DNA of 61,380 nt from Cellulosimicrobium funkei (GCF_001019615.1 NZ_JNBQ01000020.1:1-61380); one strand, 5' to 3'; numbered from the stretch's first letter, positions 37,043 through 49,170 are shown. Notes: generated by a model not told the origin, from the letters alone. Program-made: numbers and translations.

Positions 37043-38187
37043 AGGAGCTCGTCCATCCCGAGCTCGCGCACCGTCTCGACCATCGACTTCACCTGCTGGG
37101 CCCGGGCGCGCGTGGTGACGAGCAGCGCGTCCGGGGTGTCGACGACCACGACGTCGTCCAGGCCGAGCACCGTGACGACGCGATCGCTCGCGGGCACGAC
37201 CACGGACCCGGCGCTCTCGCGACGGACGACGCGACCCGTGTCGCCGAGGACCTTCGATCCGGCGCCGTCGACCGAGGGCAGCAGCGCGGCGAGCGAGTTG
37301 AAGTCGCCCACGTCGTCCCACCCGAACGTGCCGGGCACCACCGCCACGCCGCCGACGGCGGCGACCGGCTCCGCGACGGCATGGTCGATCGCGATCCGCT
37401 CGAGCGCGGGCCAGCGCTCGGCGAGCACGCGGCCGCGGTCGGGACCGTCCCACGCCGCGGCGATCGCGCGCAGGCCGTCGTGCAGCTCCGGGCGCTGGTC
37501 CGCGAGGTGCCCCAGGAGGACGGACGACCGGACGATGAAGATGCCGGCGTTCCACCGGTACTCGCCGGACGCGAGGTAGCGCTGCGCCGTCGTGGCGTCG
37601 GGCTTCTCCGTGAACCCGCGCACGTGCTGCGCGCTCGGCGCCCCCGTGACGCCGAGCGGCGCGCCGCTGTGGACGTACCCGAACGCCGTCGACGGTCGGG
37701 ACGCGGCGATGCCGATCGTGACGACGTAGCCCGCGCGGGCCGCCTCCACCGCCTCGCGGACCGACGACTCGAACGCGTCGCGGCCCGTGATGACCTGGTC
37801 CGCGGCGAACGACCCCACCACCACGTCGCCGTGCCGCTGCTCGAGGACCGCTGCGGCGAGGCCGATCGCCGCCATCGAGTCGCGGGGCGACGGCTCCGCC
37901 AGGACGTTCTCGGCCGGGAGCCCCGGGAGCTGGGTGCGCGCGGCGGCGACGTGCCGGTCCCCGGTGACGAGGACCACGCCCTGCTCCCCCGCGAGCGGGA
38001 CGAGCCGGTCGACCGTCGCCTGGAGCAGCGAGCGGCCCGAGCCGGTGAGGTCGAGGAGGAACTTGGGCGAGCCCGCGCGCGAGAGCGGCCACAGCCGCGT
38101 GCCCGCCCCTCCCGCCGGGACGACGGCGTGGAAGCCGGGGATCGGCGACGCGGCCGCGGCGGACGAGGGGTGAGGCGAAGAGGCCAT
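37039..38187 (-). CDS. manC: Mannose-1-phosphate guanylyltransferase
   Basis: 382-residue nucleotidyltransferase making GDP-mannose from mannose-1-phosphate and GTP. Motifs: VVPAGGAGTRLWPLSRAGSPK at the nucleotide site, HVRGFTEKPD and GTFGWDDVGDFNSL. It lacks the C-terminal isomerase domain of bifunctional enzymes. ATG at 38187, divergent from sdhC; the 233-base divergent region carries a CRP-like site. GDP-mannose would supply glycosyltransferases such as the one at 51117. Confidence 0.93.
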   Translation of the reverse strand: MASSPHPSSAAAASPIPGFHAVVPAGGAGTRLWPLSRAGSPKFLLDLTGSGRSLLQATVDRLVPLAGEQGVVLVTGDRHVAAARTQLPGLPAENVLAEPSPRDSMAAIGLAAAVLEQRHGDVVVGSFAADQVITGRDAFESSVREAVEAARAGYVVTIGIAASRPSTAFGYVHSGAPLGVTGAPSAQHVRGFTEKPDATTAQRYLASGEYRWNAGIFIVRSSVLLGHLADQRPELHDGLRAIAAAWDGPDRGRVLAERWPALERIAIDHAVAEPVAAVGGVAVVPGTFGWDDVGDFNSLAALLPSVDGAGSKVLGDTGRVVRRESAGSVVVPASDRVVTVLGLDDVVVVDTPDALLVTTRARAQQVKSMVETVRELGMDELL

Positions 38188-38225
38188 GGGGGCAGCATAG
38201 TGAGGCGCGCAGTTCCCCCGCGGGC

Positions 38226-38241
38226 TGTGGGATCAGTCACA
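38226..38241. promoter_or_regulatory. CRP/GlxR-like site TGTGG-N6-TCACA upstream of sdh
   Basis: TGTGGGATCAGTCACA matches the CRP consensus with one mismatch, in the divergent manC/sdhC region. Its centre is about 80 bases before the likely sdhC transcription start. GlxR/CRP control of sdh is known in other actinobacteria. Confidence 0.65.
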
Positions 38242-38302
38242 AACCCCCCGCGCAGGGCCGTTCCGCCGCCCCGGGCGGTCCGCATCATGACGCCGATGTC
38301 AC

Positions 38303-38308
38303 TATGGT
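38303..38308 (+). promoter_or_regulatory. Candidate sdh operon -10 box TATGGT
   Basis: TATGGT (TANNNT type) lies about 112 bases before the sdhC GTG. No clear -35 is present, in keeping with activator-dependent transcription. It leaves a leader of about 105 bases. Confidence 0.4.
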
Positions 38309-38420
38309 GGAAGCCCAGAGACCGATGCCGACGACGGTCCCGCGGTCCGGACTGAGGGAGTTCCGGGCCACGTCCGGAACGTGACATCTCCCCCTGATCT
38401 CGCCACAGGAGGCCCCCAAA

Positions 38421-38804
38421 GTGCCCAGTGCACCAGCTGGCACGCTCTACCGCGGCCGTGAAGGCATGTGGTCGTGGGTCGCGCATCGCGTGACCGGCGT
38501 GCTCATCTTCTTCTTCCTGCTCGTCCACGTGCTCGACACGGCGCTCGTCCGGGTGTCGCCCGAGGCCTACAACGCCGTCATCGGGACGTACCAGACGCCG
38601 ATCATGGGCCTGGGCGAGGCGGGACTGGTCGCGGCCATCGTGTTCCACGCCTTCAACGGCATCCGCATCATCCTCGTCGACTTCTGGGCCAAGGGCCCGC
38701 GGTACCAGCGCACCATGCTCTGGATCGTCGTCGGCCTGTTCGTCGTGACGATGGCCGGCTTCCTGCCGCGTCACCTCATGAACGTCTTCGGAGGGGGGCA
38801 CTGA
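38421..38804 (+). CDS. sdhC: Succinate dehydrogenase cytochrome b556 subunit
   Basis: 127-residue membrane anchor with three transmembrane segments and haem/quinone-site residues in SWVAHRVTGVLI and FHAFNGIRII. The GTG start is supported by AGGAGG at 38407. Its TGA overlaps the sdhD ATG. Part of complex II, oxidising succinate and reducing menaquinone. Confidence 0.94.
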   Translation: MPSAPAGTLYRGREGMWSWVAHRVTGVLIFFFLLVHVLDTALVRVSPEAYNAVIGTYQTPIMGLGEAGLVAAIVFHAFNGIRIILVDFWAKGPRYQRTMLWIVVGLFVVTMAGFLPRHLMNVFGGGH

Positions 38805-39265
38805 TGTCGACCACGACCACGGCCTCGGCGGTAGCGAGCCCGCGCGACCCGTACAAGCGCCGCAAGGCCACGCGCAGCAACTACGAGCTGTACAGCTGGA
38901 TCTTCATGCGCGCCTCCGGCGTCGTGCTGATCGTCCTCATCTTCGGGCACCTCTTCGTCAACCTCATGGTGGGCGAGGGCGTGCACGCGATCGACTTCGG
39001 CTTCGTCGCCGGCAAGTGGGCCTCGCCGTTCTGGCAGATCTGGGACCTGCTCATGCTGTGGCTGGCCATGTTCCACGGCACCAACGGCGTCCGCACGATC
39101 ATCAACGACTACGCCGAGCGTGACGGCACTCGCCTCGTCCTCAAGCTCGCGCTGTACCTCGCGTTCACGATCGTCACGGTCCTCGGCACGCTCGTGATCT
39201 TCACGTTCGACCCGTGCCCCGCGAACGCGCCGGCCGAGCTGCTCGCGTCGTTCTGCACGGCCTGA
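38804..39265 (+). CDS. sdhD: Succinate dehydrogenase hydrophobic anchor subunit
   Basis: 153 residues with three membrane segments; [11 protein letters not shown] and [11 protein letters not shown] carry likely haem-ligand and quinone-site histidines. The N-terminal 35 residues are a charged cytoplasmic tail. ATG overlaps the sdhC stop by 1 base. It is followed by a 67-base gap to sdhA. Confidence 0.93.
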   Translation: MSTTTTASAVASPRDPYKRRKATRSNYELYSWIFMRASGVVLIVLIFGHLFVNLMVGEGVHAIDFGFVAGKWASPFWQIWDLLMLWLAMFHGTNGVRTIINDYAERDGTRLVLKLALYLAFTIVTVLGTLVIFTFDPCPANAPAELLASFCTA

Positions 39266-39332
39266 GCACACCCCGCAACTCGCCCCCGTCTTCACGCTCC
39301 ACCCGGCTCTCTCCCAGGAGGCATCGACCCCG

Positions 39333-41165
39333 ATGCAAACCCATCAGTACGACGTCGTCATCGTCGGCGCAGGCGGCGCCGGGATGCGCGCGGCGCTGGA
39401 GTCGTCCGGCAAGGTCCGCACGGCCGTCATCTCCAAGCTCTACCCCACGCGCTCGCACACGGGCGCCGCGCAGGGCGGCATGTGCGCCGCCCTCGCGAAC
39501 GTGGAGGAGGACAACTGGGAGTGGCACACGTTCGACACGGTCAAGGGCGGCGACTACCTCGTCGACCAGGACGCCGCGGAGATCATGGCGAAGGAGGCCA
39601 TCGACGCGGTCCTCGACCTCGAGCGCATGGGCCTGCCCTTCAACCGCACCCCCGAGGGCCGCATCGACCAGCGCCGGTTCGGCGGGCACACCCGCAACCA
39701 CGGCGAGGCCGCGGTGCGCCGCTCCTGCTACGCCGCGGACCGCACCGGCCACATGATCCTCCAGACGCTCTACCAGCAGTGCGTCAAGCAGGACGTCGAG
39801 TTCTTCAACGAGTTCTACGTGCTCGACCTCATCACCGACCACGACCTGTCCACGGGCGAGATCCCCGACGGCGAGACCGTCACCGCGACCGGTGTCGTCG
39901 CCTACGACCTCGCGACCGGCGAGATCCACGTCTTCCAGGCGAAGGCGATCATCTTCGCCACCGGCGGCGCGGGCAAGATCTTCAAGACGACGTCCAATGC
40001 GCACACGCTCACGGGCGACGGCATGGCTCTCGCGTACCGCCGCGGCCTCCCGCTGGAGGACATGGAGTTCTTCCAGTTCCACCCGACGGGCCTCGCGGGC
40101 CTCGGCATCCTGCTGTCCGAGGCCGCGCGCGGCGAGGGAGGCATCCTCCGCAACGCCGACGGCGAGCGGTTCATGGAGCGCTACGCCCCGACGATCAAGG
40201 ACCTCGCACCGCGCGACATCGTCGCCCGGTCGATGGCGAACGAGGTCCGCGAGGGCCGCGGCGCCGGGCCGAACAAGGACTACGTCCTGCTCGACCTCAC
40301 GCACCTCGAGCCCGCGCACATCGACGCGAAGCTCCCGGACATCACCGAGTTCGCCCGGACCTACCTGGGCATCGAGCCGTACACCGAGCCCGTGCCCGTG
40401 TACCCCACCGCGCACTACGCGATGGGCGGCATCCCGACCAACGTCGAGGCCGAGGTCCTGCGCGACAGCCACAACGTCGTCAAGGGCCTCTACGCCGCCG
40501 GCGAGGTCGCGTGCGTGAGCGTCCACGGCTCCAACCGCCTCGGCACCAACTCGCTGCTCGACATCAACGTCTTCGGCAAGCGTGCCGGCCGCACGGCCGC
40601 CGCGTACGCCGCGACGGCGTCGTACACCGAGCTCCCGGAGAACCCCGCCGCGGCGGTGATCGCGCAGCTCGAGGAGATGCGCAACCGCCCCGACGGCGAG
40701 CGCGTCGCGGACGTGCGCAAGGCCCTCCAGGAGACGATGGACGCCAACGCCCAGGTGTTCCGCACCGGCGAGTCGCTCAACCAGGCCCTCGCGGACATCC
40801 GCGACCTCCAGAAGCGGTACAAGAACGTCTCGGTCCAGGACAAGGGTCGACTGTTCAACACCGACCTGCTCGAGGCCATCGAGCTCGGGTTCCTCCTGGA
40901 CATCGCCGAGGTCACCGTCGTCGCGGCCATCAACCGCAAGGAGTCGCGCGGCGGCCACTACCGCGAGGACTTCCCGGACCGCGACGACGCCAACTACATG
41001 CTGCACACGATGGCGTACCGCCGCCCCACGTCGGCCAGCGACGTCGCCGACGGTCACGTCGCCGGCTACTTCGACCACGTCGAGGCGTTCGACGGCTACA
41101 AGGTCGCCCTGGGCTCCAAGCCCGTCACCCAGACCCGGTACGAGCCCATGGAGCGGAAGTACTGA
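39333..41165 (+). CDS. sdhA: Succinate dehydrogenase flavoprotein subunit
   Basis: 610-residue catalytic subunit. Dinucleotide motif GAGGAG (12-17), covalent FAD His H42 in [11 protein letters not shown], substrate motif [10 protein letters not shown] and late [13 protein letters not shown] are canonical. AGGAGG at 39316 precedes the ATG by 11 bases. Its stop overlaps the sdhB ATG by 1 base. Confidence 0.97.
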   Translation: MQTHQYDVVIVGAGGAGMRAALESSGKVRTAVISKLYPTRSHTGAAQGGMCAALANVEEDNWEWHTFDTVKGGDYLVDQDAAEIMAKEAIDAVLDLERMGLPFNRTPEGRIDQRRFGGHTRNHGEAAVRRSCYAADRTGHMILQTLYQQCVKQDVEFFNEFYVLDLITDHDLSTGEIPDGETVTATGVVAYDLATGEIHVFQAKAIIFATGGAGKIFKTTSNAHTLTGDGMALAYRRGLPLEDMEFFQFHPTGLAGLGILLSEAARGEGGILRNADGERFMERYAPTIKDLAPRDIVARSMANEVREGRGAGPNKDYVLLDLTHLEPAHIDAKLPDITEFARTYLGIEPYTEPVPVYPTAHYAMGGIPTNVEAEVLRDSHNVVKGLYAAGEVACVSVHGSNRLGTNSLLDINVFGKRAGRTAAAYAATASYTELPENPAAAVIAQLEEMRNRPDGERVADVRKALQETMDANAQVFRTGESLNQALADIRDLQKRYKNVSVQDKGRLFNTDLLEAIELGFLLDIAEVTVVAAINRKESRGGHYREDFPDRDDANYMLHTMAYRRPTSASDVADGHVAGYFDHVEAFDGYKVALGSKPVTQTRYEPMERKY

Positions 41166-41932
41166 TGACTGCCACACTCGAGAGCCCCGCCCCCGAGGCC
41201 AAGGCCGGCGAGATCCCCTCGTTCGAGGTCACGCTCCGCATCCGCCGCTACTCCCCCGAGTCGGAGCACGGCGAGGACGCGTACTGGGACGAGTTCACCG
41301 TCCTGGCCCACGGCACGGACCGCGTGCTCGACGCGCTGCACAAGATCAAGTGGGAGCACGACGGCTCGCTCACGTTCCGCCGCTCGTGCGCGCACGGCGT
41401 GTGCGGGTCCGACGCGATGCGCATCAACGGGCGCAACCGCCTCGCGTGCAAGACGCTGCTGAAGGACGTCAACCCCGACAAGCCCATCACGGTCGAGCCC
41501 ATCAAGGGCCTGCCCGTGGTCAAGGACCTCGTCGTGGACATGGAGCCCTTCTTCGCGTCCTACCGCGAGATCATGCCGTTCCTCATCACGTCCGGGAACG
41601 AGCCCAGCAAGGAGCGCCTCCAGTCCGCCGAGCAGCGCGAGCGCTTCGACGACACCACCAAGTGCATCCTGTGCGCGGCGTGCACGTCGTCGTGCCCCGT
41701 GTTCTGGACCGACGGCCAGTACTTCGGCCCCGCCGCGATCGTCAACGCGCACCGGTTCATCTTCGACAGCCGCGACGAGGGCGCCACGCAGCGCCTCGAG
41801 ATCCTCAACGACAAGGAGGGCGTGTGGCGCTGCCGCACGACCTTCAACTGCACCGAGGCCTGCCCGCGCGGCATCGAGGTCACGAAGGCGATCCAGGAGG
41901 TCAAGCGCGCGATGATCACGCGCGCCTTCTGA
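41165..41932 (+). CDS. sdhB: Succinate dehydrogenase iron-sulfur subunit
   Basis: 255-residue iron-sulfur protein with [2Fe-2S] motif RRSCAHGVCGSDAM, then CILCAACTSSCP and CTEACPRGI for the [4Fe-4S]/[3Fe-4S] clusters. It connects SdhA to the membrane anchor. Last gene of sdhCDAB, with a strong terminator directly downstream. Confidence 0.97.
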   Translation: MTATLESPAPEAKAGEIPSFEVTLRIRRYSPESEHGEDAYWDEFTVLAHGTDRVLDALHKIKWEHDGSLTFRRSCAHGVCGSDAMRINGRNRLACKTLLKDVNPDKPITVEPIKGLPVVKDLVVDMEPFFASYREIMPFLITSGNEPSKERLQSAEQRERFDDTTKCILCAACTSSCPVFWTDGQYFGPAAIVNAHRFIFDSRDEGATQRLEILNDKEGVWRCRTTFNCTEACPRGIEVTKAIQEVKRAMITRAF

Positions 41933-41949
41933 CCCCCCGCATGTCCCGC

Positions 41950-41986
41950 ACGCAGGGCGCCGACCGTCACGGTCGGCGCCCTGCGT
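41950..41986 (+). terminator. Terminator of the sdhCDAB operon
   Basis: Perfect 16-bp stem 41950-41965/41971-41986 with a 5-base loop, starting 18 bases after the sdhB stop. It also faces the convergent YihY gene. Confidence 0.85.
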
Positions 41987-42036
41987 CGTCCCACCCCGGC
42001 TCGGGCGCGCGGCTCGGCGCCGCACGCGTCGGTCGG

Positions 42037-43191
42037 CTAGGTTCCGCGCGGGAGGCGGGCCCGACGGACCCCGCGGACGATCGGGCTCCAGGGCTTGCCG
42101 GACCCCTGGCCGGCACGGAGAAGCTCCTCCGTCGACGCGGTCACGGCGACGGAGCCCCCGGCCTCCTCGGTCGCCGCGTGCCGGGCGACCCGCACGTGCC
42201 GGGCGTCGGTCGTGGAGGTCCCGTCGACGACGGGGAGCTCGGGGCGGCCGTCACGGGCGTGCCGAGGGCCGTCGGGCTCGGGGTCGGGCGGGCGGGGCGG
42301 GTCCGCCATCCACGCGCACACCGCGAGGAGGATGCGCGCGGTGAAGTTGACGAGGACGAGGAGCGTGACGAGGACGGCGAAGGACGCGAGGAGCGCGTTC
42401 CGGCTGGCGCTGCCGGCGACGAACGACGACCCGAGGTAGCGGAGCACCCCGAACGCGACGGCGGCGGTGAGCGACCCGACGAGGAGGTCGCGGCGGCGTA
42501 CGTGGACGCCCGCCAGGAGCGTGACCACCACGACGACGACCAGGGCGTCGAGCAGGATGCTCACCACCAGGCCGGCCCCGGTGACGAGGATCGCGGGTCC
42601 GCCGGAGAGCCCGAGCGCCTCCAGGAGCTGGTAGCCGATCGAGGAGACGGCGATGCTCGCGACGGCGGAGACGAGCATGCTCAGCGCCAGGAGGAAGAAG
42701 CCGAGGAGGGCGCGCGCCCGGGCGAGGACGGGGCTCTGGCCGACGTCGCTGACGCCGAACATCGTCCGGACGGCGCCGCGCAGGTGGTACATGAAGGAGA
42801 CGACGGAGAAGAGGAGCACGACGCCGGCGACGATGCTCGTGACGCTCAGACCGGGCGGGAGGAGGAGGTCGTCGGGGTCGATCACGCCCTTCTCCCCGTC
42901 GACCGCGATGAGGCCGGGGACGAGCTCGTTGATCTCGCCGAACACGGCGTCCATGAGCTCCTGGCTCCCGCCGAGGACCTGCATGAAGACCGTGTAGCCG
43001 ATCGTCAGCGCGGCGAAGAGGGAGAACAGGGCCGAGTAGGCGATGCCGCCGCACAGCAACGCACCGCGGGAGTAGAGGTAGCGGTAGGTCGCGCGACCGG
43101 GACGGCTGTCCTTCCACCACTCGACGAGCGTCTCCACGCGCTCCCTCGTGCGCCGGACGACGCTGGGGGCGGCGGAAGGGGGCGACGTCAC
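42037..43191 (-). CDS. YihY/BrkB family inner membrane protein
   Basis: 384 residues. After a basic N-terminus come about six membrane segments; ALLCGGIAYSALFSLFAALTIG near residue 48 is the family's first helix and VNFTARILLAVCAWM the last, with a charged tail. Members were once called ribonuclease BN, but function is unproven. The GTG at 43191 is favoured because the TAAGGT box lies 7 bases upstream (leaderless). C-terminal tail rich in Arg/Pro/Asp. Confidence 0.83.
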   Translation of the reverse strand: MTSPPSAAPSVVRRTRERVETLVEWWKDSRPGRATYRYLYSRGALLCGGIAYSALFSLFAALTIGYTVFMQVLGGSQELMDAVFGEINELVPGLIAVDGEKGVIDPDDLLLPPGLSVTSIVAGVVLLFSVVSFMYHLRGAVRTMFGVSDVGQSPVLARARALLGFFLLALSMLVSAVASIAVSSIGYQLLEALGLSGGPAILVTGAGLVVSILLDALVVVVVVTLLAGVHVRRRDLLVGSLTAAVAFGVLRYLGSSFVAGSASRNALLASFAVLVTLLVLVNFTARILLAVCAWMADPPRPPDPEPDGPRHARDGRPELPVVDGTSTTDARHVRVARHAATEEAGGSVAVTASTEELLRAGQGSGKPWSPIVRGVRRARLPRGT

Positions 43192-43201
43192 GCCCCGAAC
43201 C

Positions 43202-45272
<2,071 letters not shown>

Positions 45273-45281
45273 GCCGACAGA

Positions 45282-46736
45282 CTACTCGCTCGTGGCCTCG
45301 TCGAGGACGACGCGGACGTCGCGCTCCCGGTCGCCCGTGCGGACCCGCAGGGTCACGGCGTCCCCCGGAGCCTTCGCCCGGATGGCGACGATGAGCTCGT
45401 CCGACTCCGTGACGGGCCGGTCGTCGATGGAGAGGATCACGTCCCCGGGCCGGATCCCCGCGGCGTCGGCCGGTCCGTCGGGCGTCACCGCGGGGTTGCC
45501 GGCCTGGGCCTGCGTCGAGACCTGCACGCCCTCGCCCTGGTACCCCTGGTCGAGCAGCACGCCGATCACCGGGTACGTCGCGACGCCGTCGGCGATGAGC
45601 TGCTCCGCGGTCCGGCGCGCCTGGTTGGACGGGATGGCGAAGCCGAGCCCGATGCTCCCGGTCGCCGACTGGCTGCCCGGGGGCTGCGCGATGGCGGAGT
45701 TGATGCCCACGACCTCGCCGCGCCCGTTGACGAGCGGGCCTCCGGAGTTGCCGGGGTTGATCGCCGCGTCGGTCTGGATCGCGTTGATGAACGCGGTCTC
45801 GGCCGCGGCTCCGGCCTGGACCGGCCGGTTGAGCGCGCTGATGATGCCCGTGGTGACGGTCCCGTTCAGGCCCAGCGGGGCGCCGACGGCGACCACGGGA
45901 TCCCCGACGACGACGTCGTCGGAGTCGCCGAGCGCGAGCGGCGTGAGCCCCGTGTCCTCGACCTTGACCACCGCGAGGTCGTAGTCGACGGTCCGCCCGA
46001 CCAGCTCGGCCGGGCTCTCGTGCCCGTCGGAGAACAGCACGACGACGTCCCCGCCGTCGGCGGCCGACGCGACCACGTGGTTGTTCGTGAGGATGTACCC
46101 GTCCTCGCGGAGGACGAAGCCGGACCCCGTGGCGACGCCGTCGGTCCCGCGGACCTGGAGCGAGACGACGCTCGGCAGCACCGTGGCGGCGATGTCCGCC
46201 ACCGAGCCCGCAGGGCGGTCGGCCCCCGGCTCGACGCTGGCGGGCGGAAGGGCCGACGTGTAGGCGCCGGGCGAGTCCTGCCCGAGGAGCCGGTCGGCCG
46301 CGACCCCGCCCAGCGCGCCCGCCACGAGGGCGAGCACGGCGACGCCCGCCACCACGGCGGGACGCAGCCCGCGCCCGGGCGGCGGGCCGGCAGCGCCCCG
46401 CGGGACCCCGACGAGCGTGGGGTCGACCGACCCGCCGGGTCGCGTCGGCGCCGACACCGGCTCGGGCTCGCCGAACGAGCGCAGGGTCTGCCACGGGTCT
46501 GCAGGCCCCGCCGCGCCAGTCGGCCCCGCGACGGGGACCGGCGGCTGCGGGGCCGCGCTCGAGGGCGGGACGGTCGCGCCCGGCGGGGGCGGGACCGGGC
46601 CGGGCCCGACCGGCGCCGACGGCGGGACGGGCGGCACGCTGCGGTACGCCGACGGCGGTGCGAACGGGTTCCGTGCGGCGTCGGGCGCCCCGGCATGCTC
46701 CGGGCCGGACTGAGGGCCGGTCTGGGGGTCGGTCAT
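45282..46736 (-). CDS. htrA: HtrA-like membrane serine protease with PDZ domain
   Basis: 484 residues: a Pro-rich cytoplasmic N-terminus (1-120), one membrane segment (about 126-148), then a trypsin-like protease domain with catalytic H220 (TNNHVV), D253 (VDYDLAVVKV) and S331 (NPGNSGGPL), and a C-terminal PDZ domain (about 385-480). It degrades or refolds damaged envelope proteins. Overlaps the anti-sigma factor stop (ATGA). Confidence 0.94.
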   Translation of the reverse strand: MTDPQTGPQSGPEHAGAPDAARNPFAPPSAYRSVPPVPPSAPVGPGPVPPPPGATVPPSSAAPQPPVPVAGPTGAAGPADPWQTLRSFGEPEPVSAPTRPGGSVDPTLVGVPRGAAGPPPGRGLRPAVVAGVAVLALVAGALGGVAADRLLGQDSPGAYTSALPPASVEPGADRPAGSVADIAATVLPSVVSLQVRGTDGVATGSGFVLREDGYILTNNHVVASAADGGDVVVLFSDGHESPAELVGRTVDYDLAVVKVEDTGLTPLALGDSDDVVVGDPVVAVGAPLGLNGTVTTGIISALNRPVQAGAAAETAFINAIQTDAAINPGNSGGPLVNGRGEVVGINSAIAQPPGSQSATGSIGLGFAIPSNQARRTAEQLIADGVATYPVIGVLLDQGYQGEGVQVSTQAQAGNPAVTPDGPADAAGIRPGDVILSIDDRPVTESDELIVAIRAKAPGDAVTLRVRTGDRERDVRVVLDEATSE

Positions 46737-47692
46737 GAGGTGCCGAGCGCTCCTGTCATGGTCGTCCAGCCCCGGGAGATGCGCGCCGGGACCCCGGCAT
46801 CGTAGTCACGCGCCGGGAAGGCCGCCACGAGGGCGGCGAGCGTCTCCCGCTCGGTGTCGGCGACGACGTCGATCACGGTGTCGCCGGACTGCCAGACCAC
46901 GTGCCACGGTTCCTCGGACAGCACGTGCACCCGGCGGTCGCCGACGTCCCACGTCTCCGCGCCCGCGAGCGCGGCGGTGTCCAGGAGACCCGACTGCTCG
47001 CGCACCACGGCCTCGCCGCCCGGCGCCTCGAGGTCGATCTCGACGGTGCCGCGGGCCGCGTCGTCCCGGACGTCGACGACGCTGAAGCCCTCCGGGAGCG
47101 CCGTGGGGCAGGTCCAGCCCTTGTCGTCGAGCGCCGCGAGCGCCGCGGTGCCGTCGAGAGCGGCTCCCTCGCCCTCGGCCTGGTCCGCCGTGCGCACCCC
47201 TCCCACGACGAGCGCCCCGGTGGCTCGGGGCGCTGCCTGTGCCAGCACGCTGAGCGGGTCGCTGCGGTGGAGCTCCGGGGTGACGAGCGGGCTCTCCCCC
47301 AGCGCGAAGAGGCCGACCGCCGCGACGCCGACCCCCCCGACGACGAGACCGACGACCCGGCGACGCACCGCTCCCCGGCGCACCTCCCCGCTCCACGCAC
47401 CGCGCGGAAGCGGGACCGGCTGCGTCCAGGGGTCGCCCGTCACGGGCGCCGAGCGGAGCGGGTCGCCGTCGGTCGAGGGGATCTGGGCCGACAGGGCGAG
47501 CAGGCGCGCCGCGAGGTCGGGTGCGGGCTCGACCGGGCCGGCGCTGCTCAGGGCCCGCCGGGCGGCGCGCGCCGCAGACAGCTCGGCGGCGCACCGCGGG
47601 CAGCACGCCACGTGCTCGAGCGCACGCTCCGCCTCGGCGGGCGTGAGCTGCCCGTCGACGAGAGCGGAGAGGCGGGAGCCGAGGTGCGTCAC
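46733..47692 (-). CDS. rseA: Anti-sigma factor with zinc finger (RseA-like)
   Basis: 319 residues. The N-terminal ZAS motif is H27-x3-C31-x2-C34 ([10 protein letters not shown]), which binds the ECF sigma factor. A membrane segment is near 112-131 ([21 protein letters not shown]), followed by an extracellular domain of about 185 residues. The GTG at 47692 overlaps the sigma gene stop. It is a membrane-anchored regulator releasing SigE on envelope stress. Confidence 0.88.
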   Translation of the reverse strand: MTHLGSRLSALVDGQLTPAEAERALEHVACCPRCAAELSAARAARRALSSAGPVEPAPDLAARLLALSAQIPSTDGDPLRSAPVTGDPWTQPVPLPRGAWSGEVRRGAVRRRVVGLVVGGVGVAAVGLFALGESPLVTPELHRSDPLSVLAQAAPRATGALVVGGVRTADQAEGEGAALDGTAALAALDDKGWTCPTALPEGFSVVDVRDDAARGTVEIDLEAPGGEAVVREQSGLLDTAALAGAETWDVGDRRVHVLSEEPWHVVWQSGDTVIDVVADTERETLAALVAAFPARDYDAGVPARISRGWTTMTGALGTS

Positions 47693-48315
47693 GCCACCCC
47701 CCGGGCGGCCACGGGTGTCGGGACGTCGTCCGACGCCGGGCGGTCCGCGGGGTCGCGGTGCGGCAGCGCGGCGCGGAGCTGGGACCGCGCGCGGTGGATG
47801 CGGGAGCGGACCGTGCCGAGCTTGATCCCCAGCGTCACGGCGATCTCCTCGTAGGACAGGCCCTCGATGTCGCACAGCACGACCGCGGCCCGGTACTCGG
47901 GCGAGAGCGCGTCGAGCGCGCGCTGGACGTCGTGGTCGAGGTTGGCGTGCTCGAAGCCGCGCTCCGGCTGGGCCTCGGAACGGGCCGGGTACTGCCCGTC
48001 GTCGTCGCCCATGGCCTCCATGCGGATGCGCTGCTTGCGCCGGACCTGGTCGAGGAAGAGGTTCGTCGTGATGCGGTGCAGCCAGCCCTCGAACGTGCCG
48101 GGGGTATAGCTGGACAGCGAGCGGAACACCCGGACGAACGTCTCCTGCGTGAGGTCCTCGGCGTCGTGCCGGTTCCCGGTCAGGCGGTACGCGAGCCGGT
48201 ACACGCGCGCCGAGTGCTCGCGGACGATCTCGTCCCACGACGGCGGCACCCACGCGCTCCCGTCCTGCGTCACGTGCGTGCTGGTTCCCGGTCGTGCGTC
48301 GTCCACGTCGTCCAT
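47689..48315 (-). CDS. sigE: ECF sigma factor, SigE-type
   Basis: 208-residue sigma-70 family ECF factor. Region 2 is [22 protein letters not shown] with [20 protein letters not shown]; region 4 is [41 protein letters not shown]. It is gene one of the sigE-rseA-htrA-tatB operon, as in mycobacteria, so it likely controls envelope and oxidative stress. ATG at 48315, 11 bases below the -10 of a GGAACA-N16-CGTT promoter. Confidence 0.93.
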   Translation of the reverse strand: MDDVDDARPGTSTHVTQDGSAWVPPSWDEIVREHSARVYRLAYRLTGNRHDAEDLTQETFVRVFRSLSSYTPGTFEGWLHRITTNLFLDQVRRKQRIRMEAMGDDDGQYPARSEAQPERGFEHANLDHDVQRALDALSPEYRAAVVLCDIEGLSYEEIAVTLGIKLGTVRSRIHRARSQLRAALPHRDPADRPASDDVPTPVAARGVA

Positions 48316-48326
48316 CGTCCCAGAAG

Positions 48327-48352
48327 AACGCCCGGCACCGTCCCGGTGTTCC
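48327..48352 (-). promoter_or_regulatory. ECF-type autoregulatory promoter of sigE
   Basis: Minus-strand GGAACA (48352 to 48347), 16-base spacer, CGTT (48330 to 48327): a strong match to the ECF GGAAC-N16-CGTT consensus. The CGTT ends 11 bases before the sigE ATG, suggesting sigma-directed autoregulation with an almost leaderless message. Confidence 0.6.
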
Positions 48353-48437
48353 CCCTCTCGCGCGGGACGTGCGCGCGACGTCCACGGCCCGTGCACACAC
48401 GCGCGGCGCGGGAGCGGGCCGCCGTGGGAGGGGCCGG

Positions 48438-48443
48438 GTACGA
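48438..48443 (+). promoter_or_regulatory. -10 box TACGAT for the O-methyltransferase gene
   Basis: TACGAT (TANNNT) lies 73 bases before the proposed start at 48517. A ribosome binding site AGGAGG follows at 48506-48511, so this transcript has a normal leader, unlike most nearby genes. Confidence 0.5.
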
Positions 48444-48516
48444 TCCGAGACAGCGCACCGCCAGGGGAACCCTCCCCGGGGCGCAGGCGCGGACGACGGA
48501 CCACCAGGAGGCACCG

Positions 48517-49170
48517 ATCACCAGCGACGTCGGCACCCACCGCAGCGCGAAGGCGGCGAGCTGGGTGTACAGCGAGGAGTTCGTCCCCGAGGACGAGGTC
48601 CTCCTGCGTGCGCGCGACCGAGCCGCCGAGCTCGGCTGCCCGACGGTGCTCCCCGGCGTGGGGGCGGTGCTCCAGGTGCTCGCGGCGTCGCTGGCCGCCC
48701 GCGCGGTGGTCGAGATCGGCACCGGCACGGGCGTGGCGTCGCTCTGGCTCCTGCGCGGCATGCCGGCCGACGGCGTGCTGACGACGATCGACGTCGAGGT
48801 CGAGCACCAGCGCGCGGCCAAGGAGGCCTTCGCGGAGGAGGGCGTGCCCTCGGCGCGGACCCGCACCATCCCGGGTCGCGCGAGCGAGGTCCTCCCCCGG
48901 CTCACCGACGGCGCCTACGACCTCGTCCTCGTGGGCGCGGACAAGCACAGCTATCCCGAGTACGTCGAGCAGGGCCTGCGCCTGCTGCGCCCGGGCGGCG
49001 TGCTCGCGGTCGACGGCGCGCTCTCGCACGACCGGGTCGCCGACCCGGCGCGGCGCGACGAGGTGACGACGATCGTCCGCGAGGTCGGCCGGTCGCTGCG
49101 GTCGGACGAGCGCGTCCTGCCCGCGCTGCTCCCGAGCGGCGACGGCCTGCTGCTCGCCGTGCGCCGCTGA
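48517..49170 (+). CDS. O-methyltransferase family protein, possible ATC start
   Basis: 217-residue SAM-dependent methyltransferase, motif [17 protein letters not shown], then TTIDVEVEH and [14 protein letters not shown], as in Rv1220c-like proteins encoded divergently from sigE. There is no ATG, GTG or TTG in frame between the -10 box and residue 17. A perfect AGGAGG lies 5 bases before an ATC at 48517, so a non-standard start is proposed. GTG at 48565 would give a 201-residue protein but lacks a good ribosome binding site. Substrate unknown. Confidence 0.8.
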   Translation: MTSDVGTHRSAKAASWVYSEEFVPEDEVLLRARDRAAELGCPTVLPGVGAVLQVLAASLAARAVVEIGTGTGVASLWLLRGMPADGVLTTIDVEVEHQRAAKEAFAEEGVPSARTRTIPGRASEVLPRLTDGAYDLVLVGADKHSYPEYVEQGLRLLRPGGVLAVDGALSHDRVADPARRDEVTTIVREVGRSLRSDERVLPALLPSGDGLLLAVRR

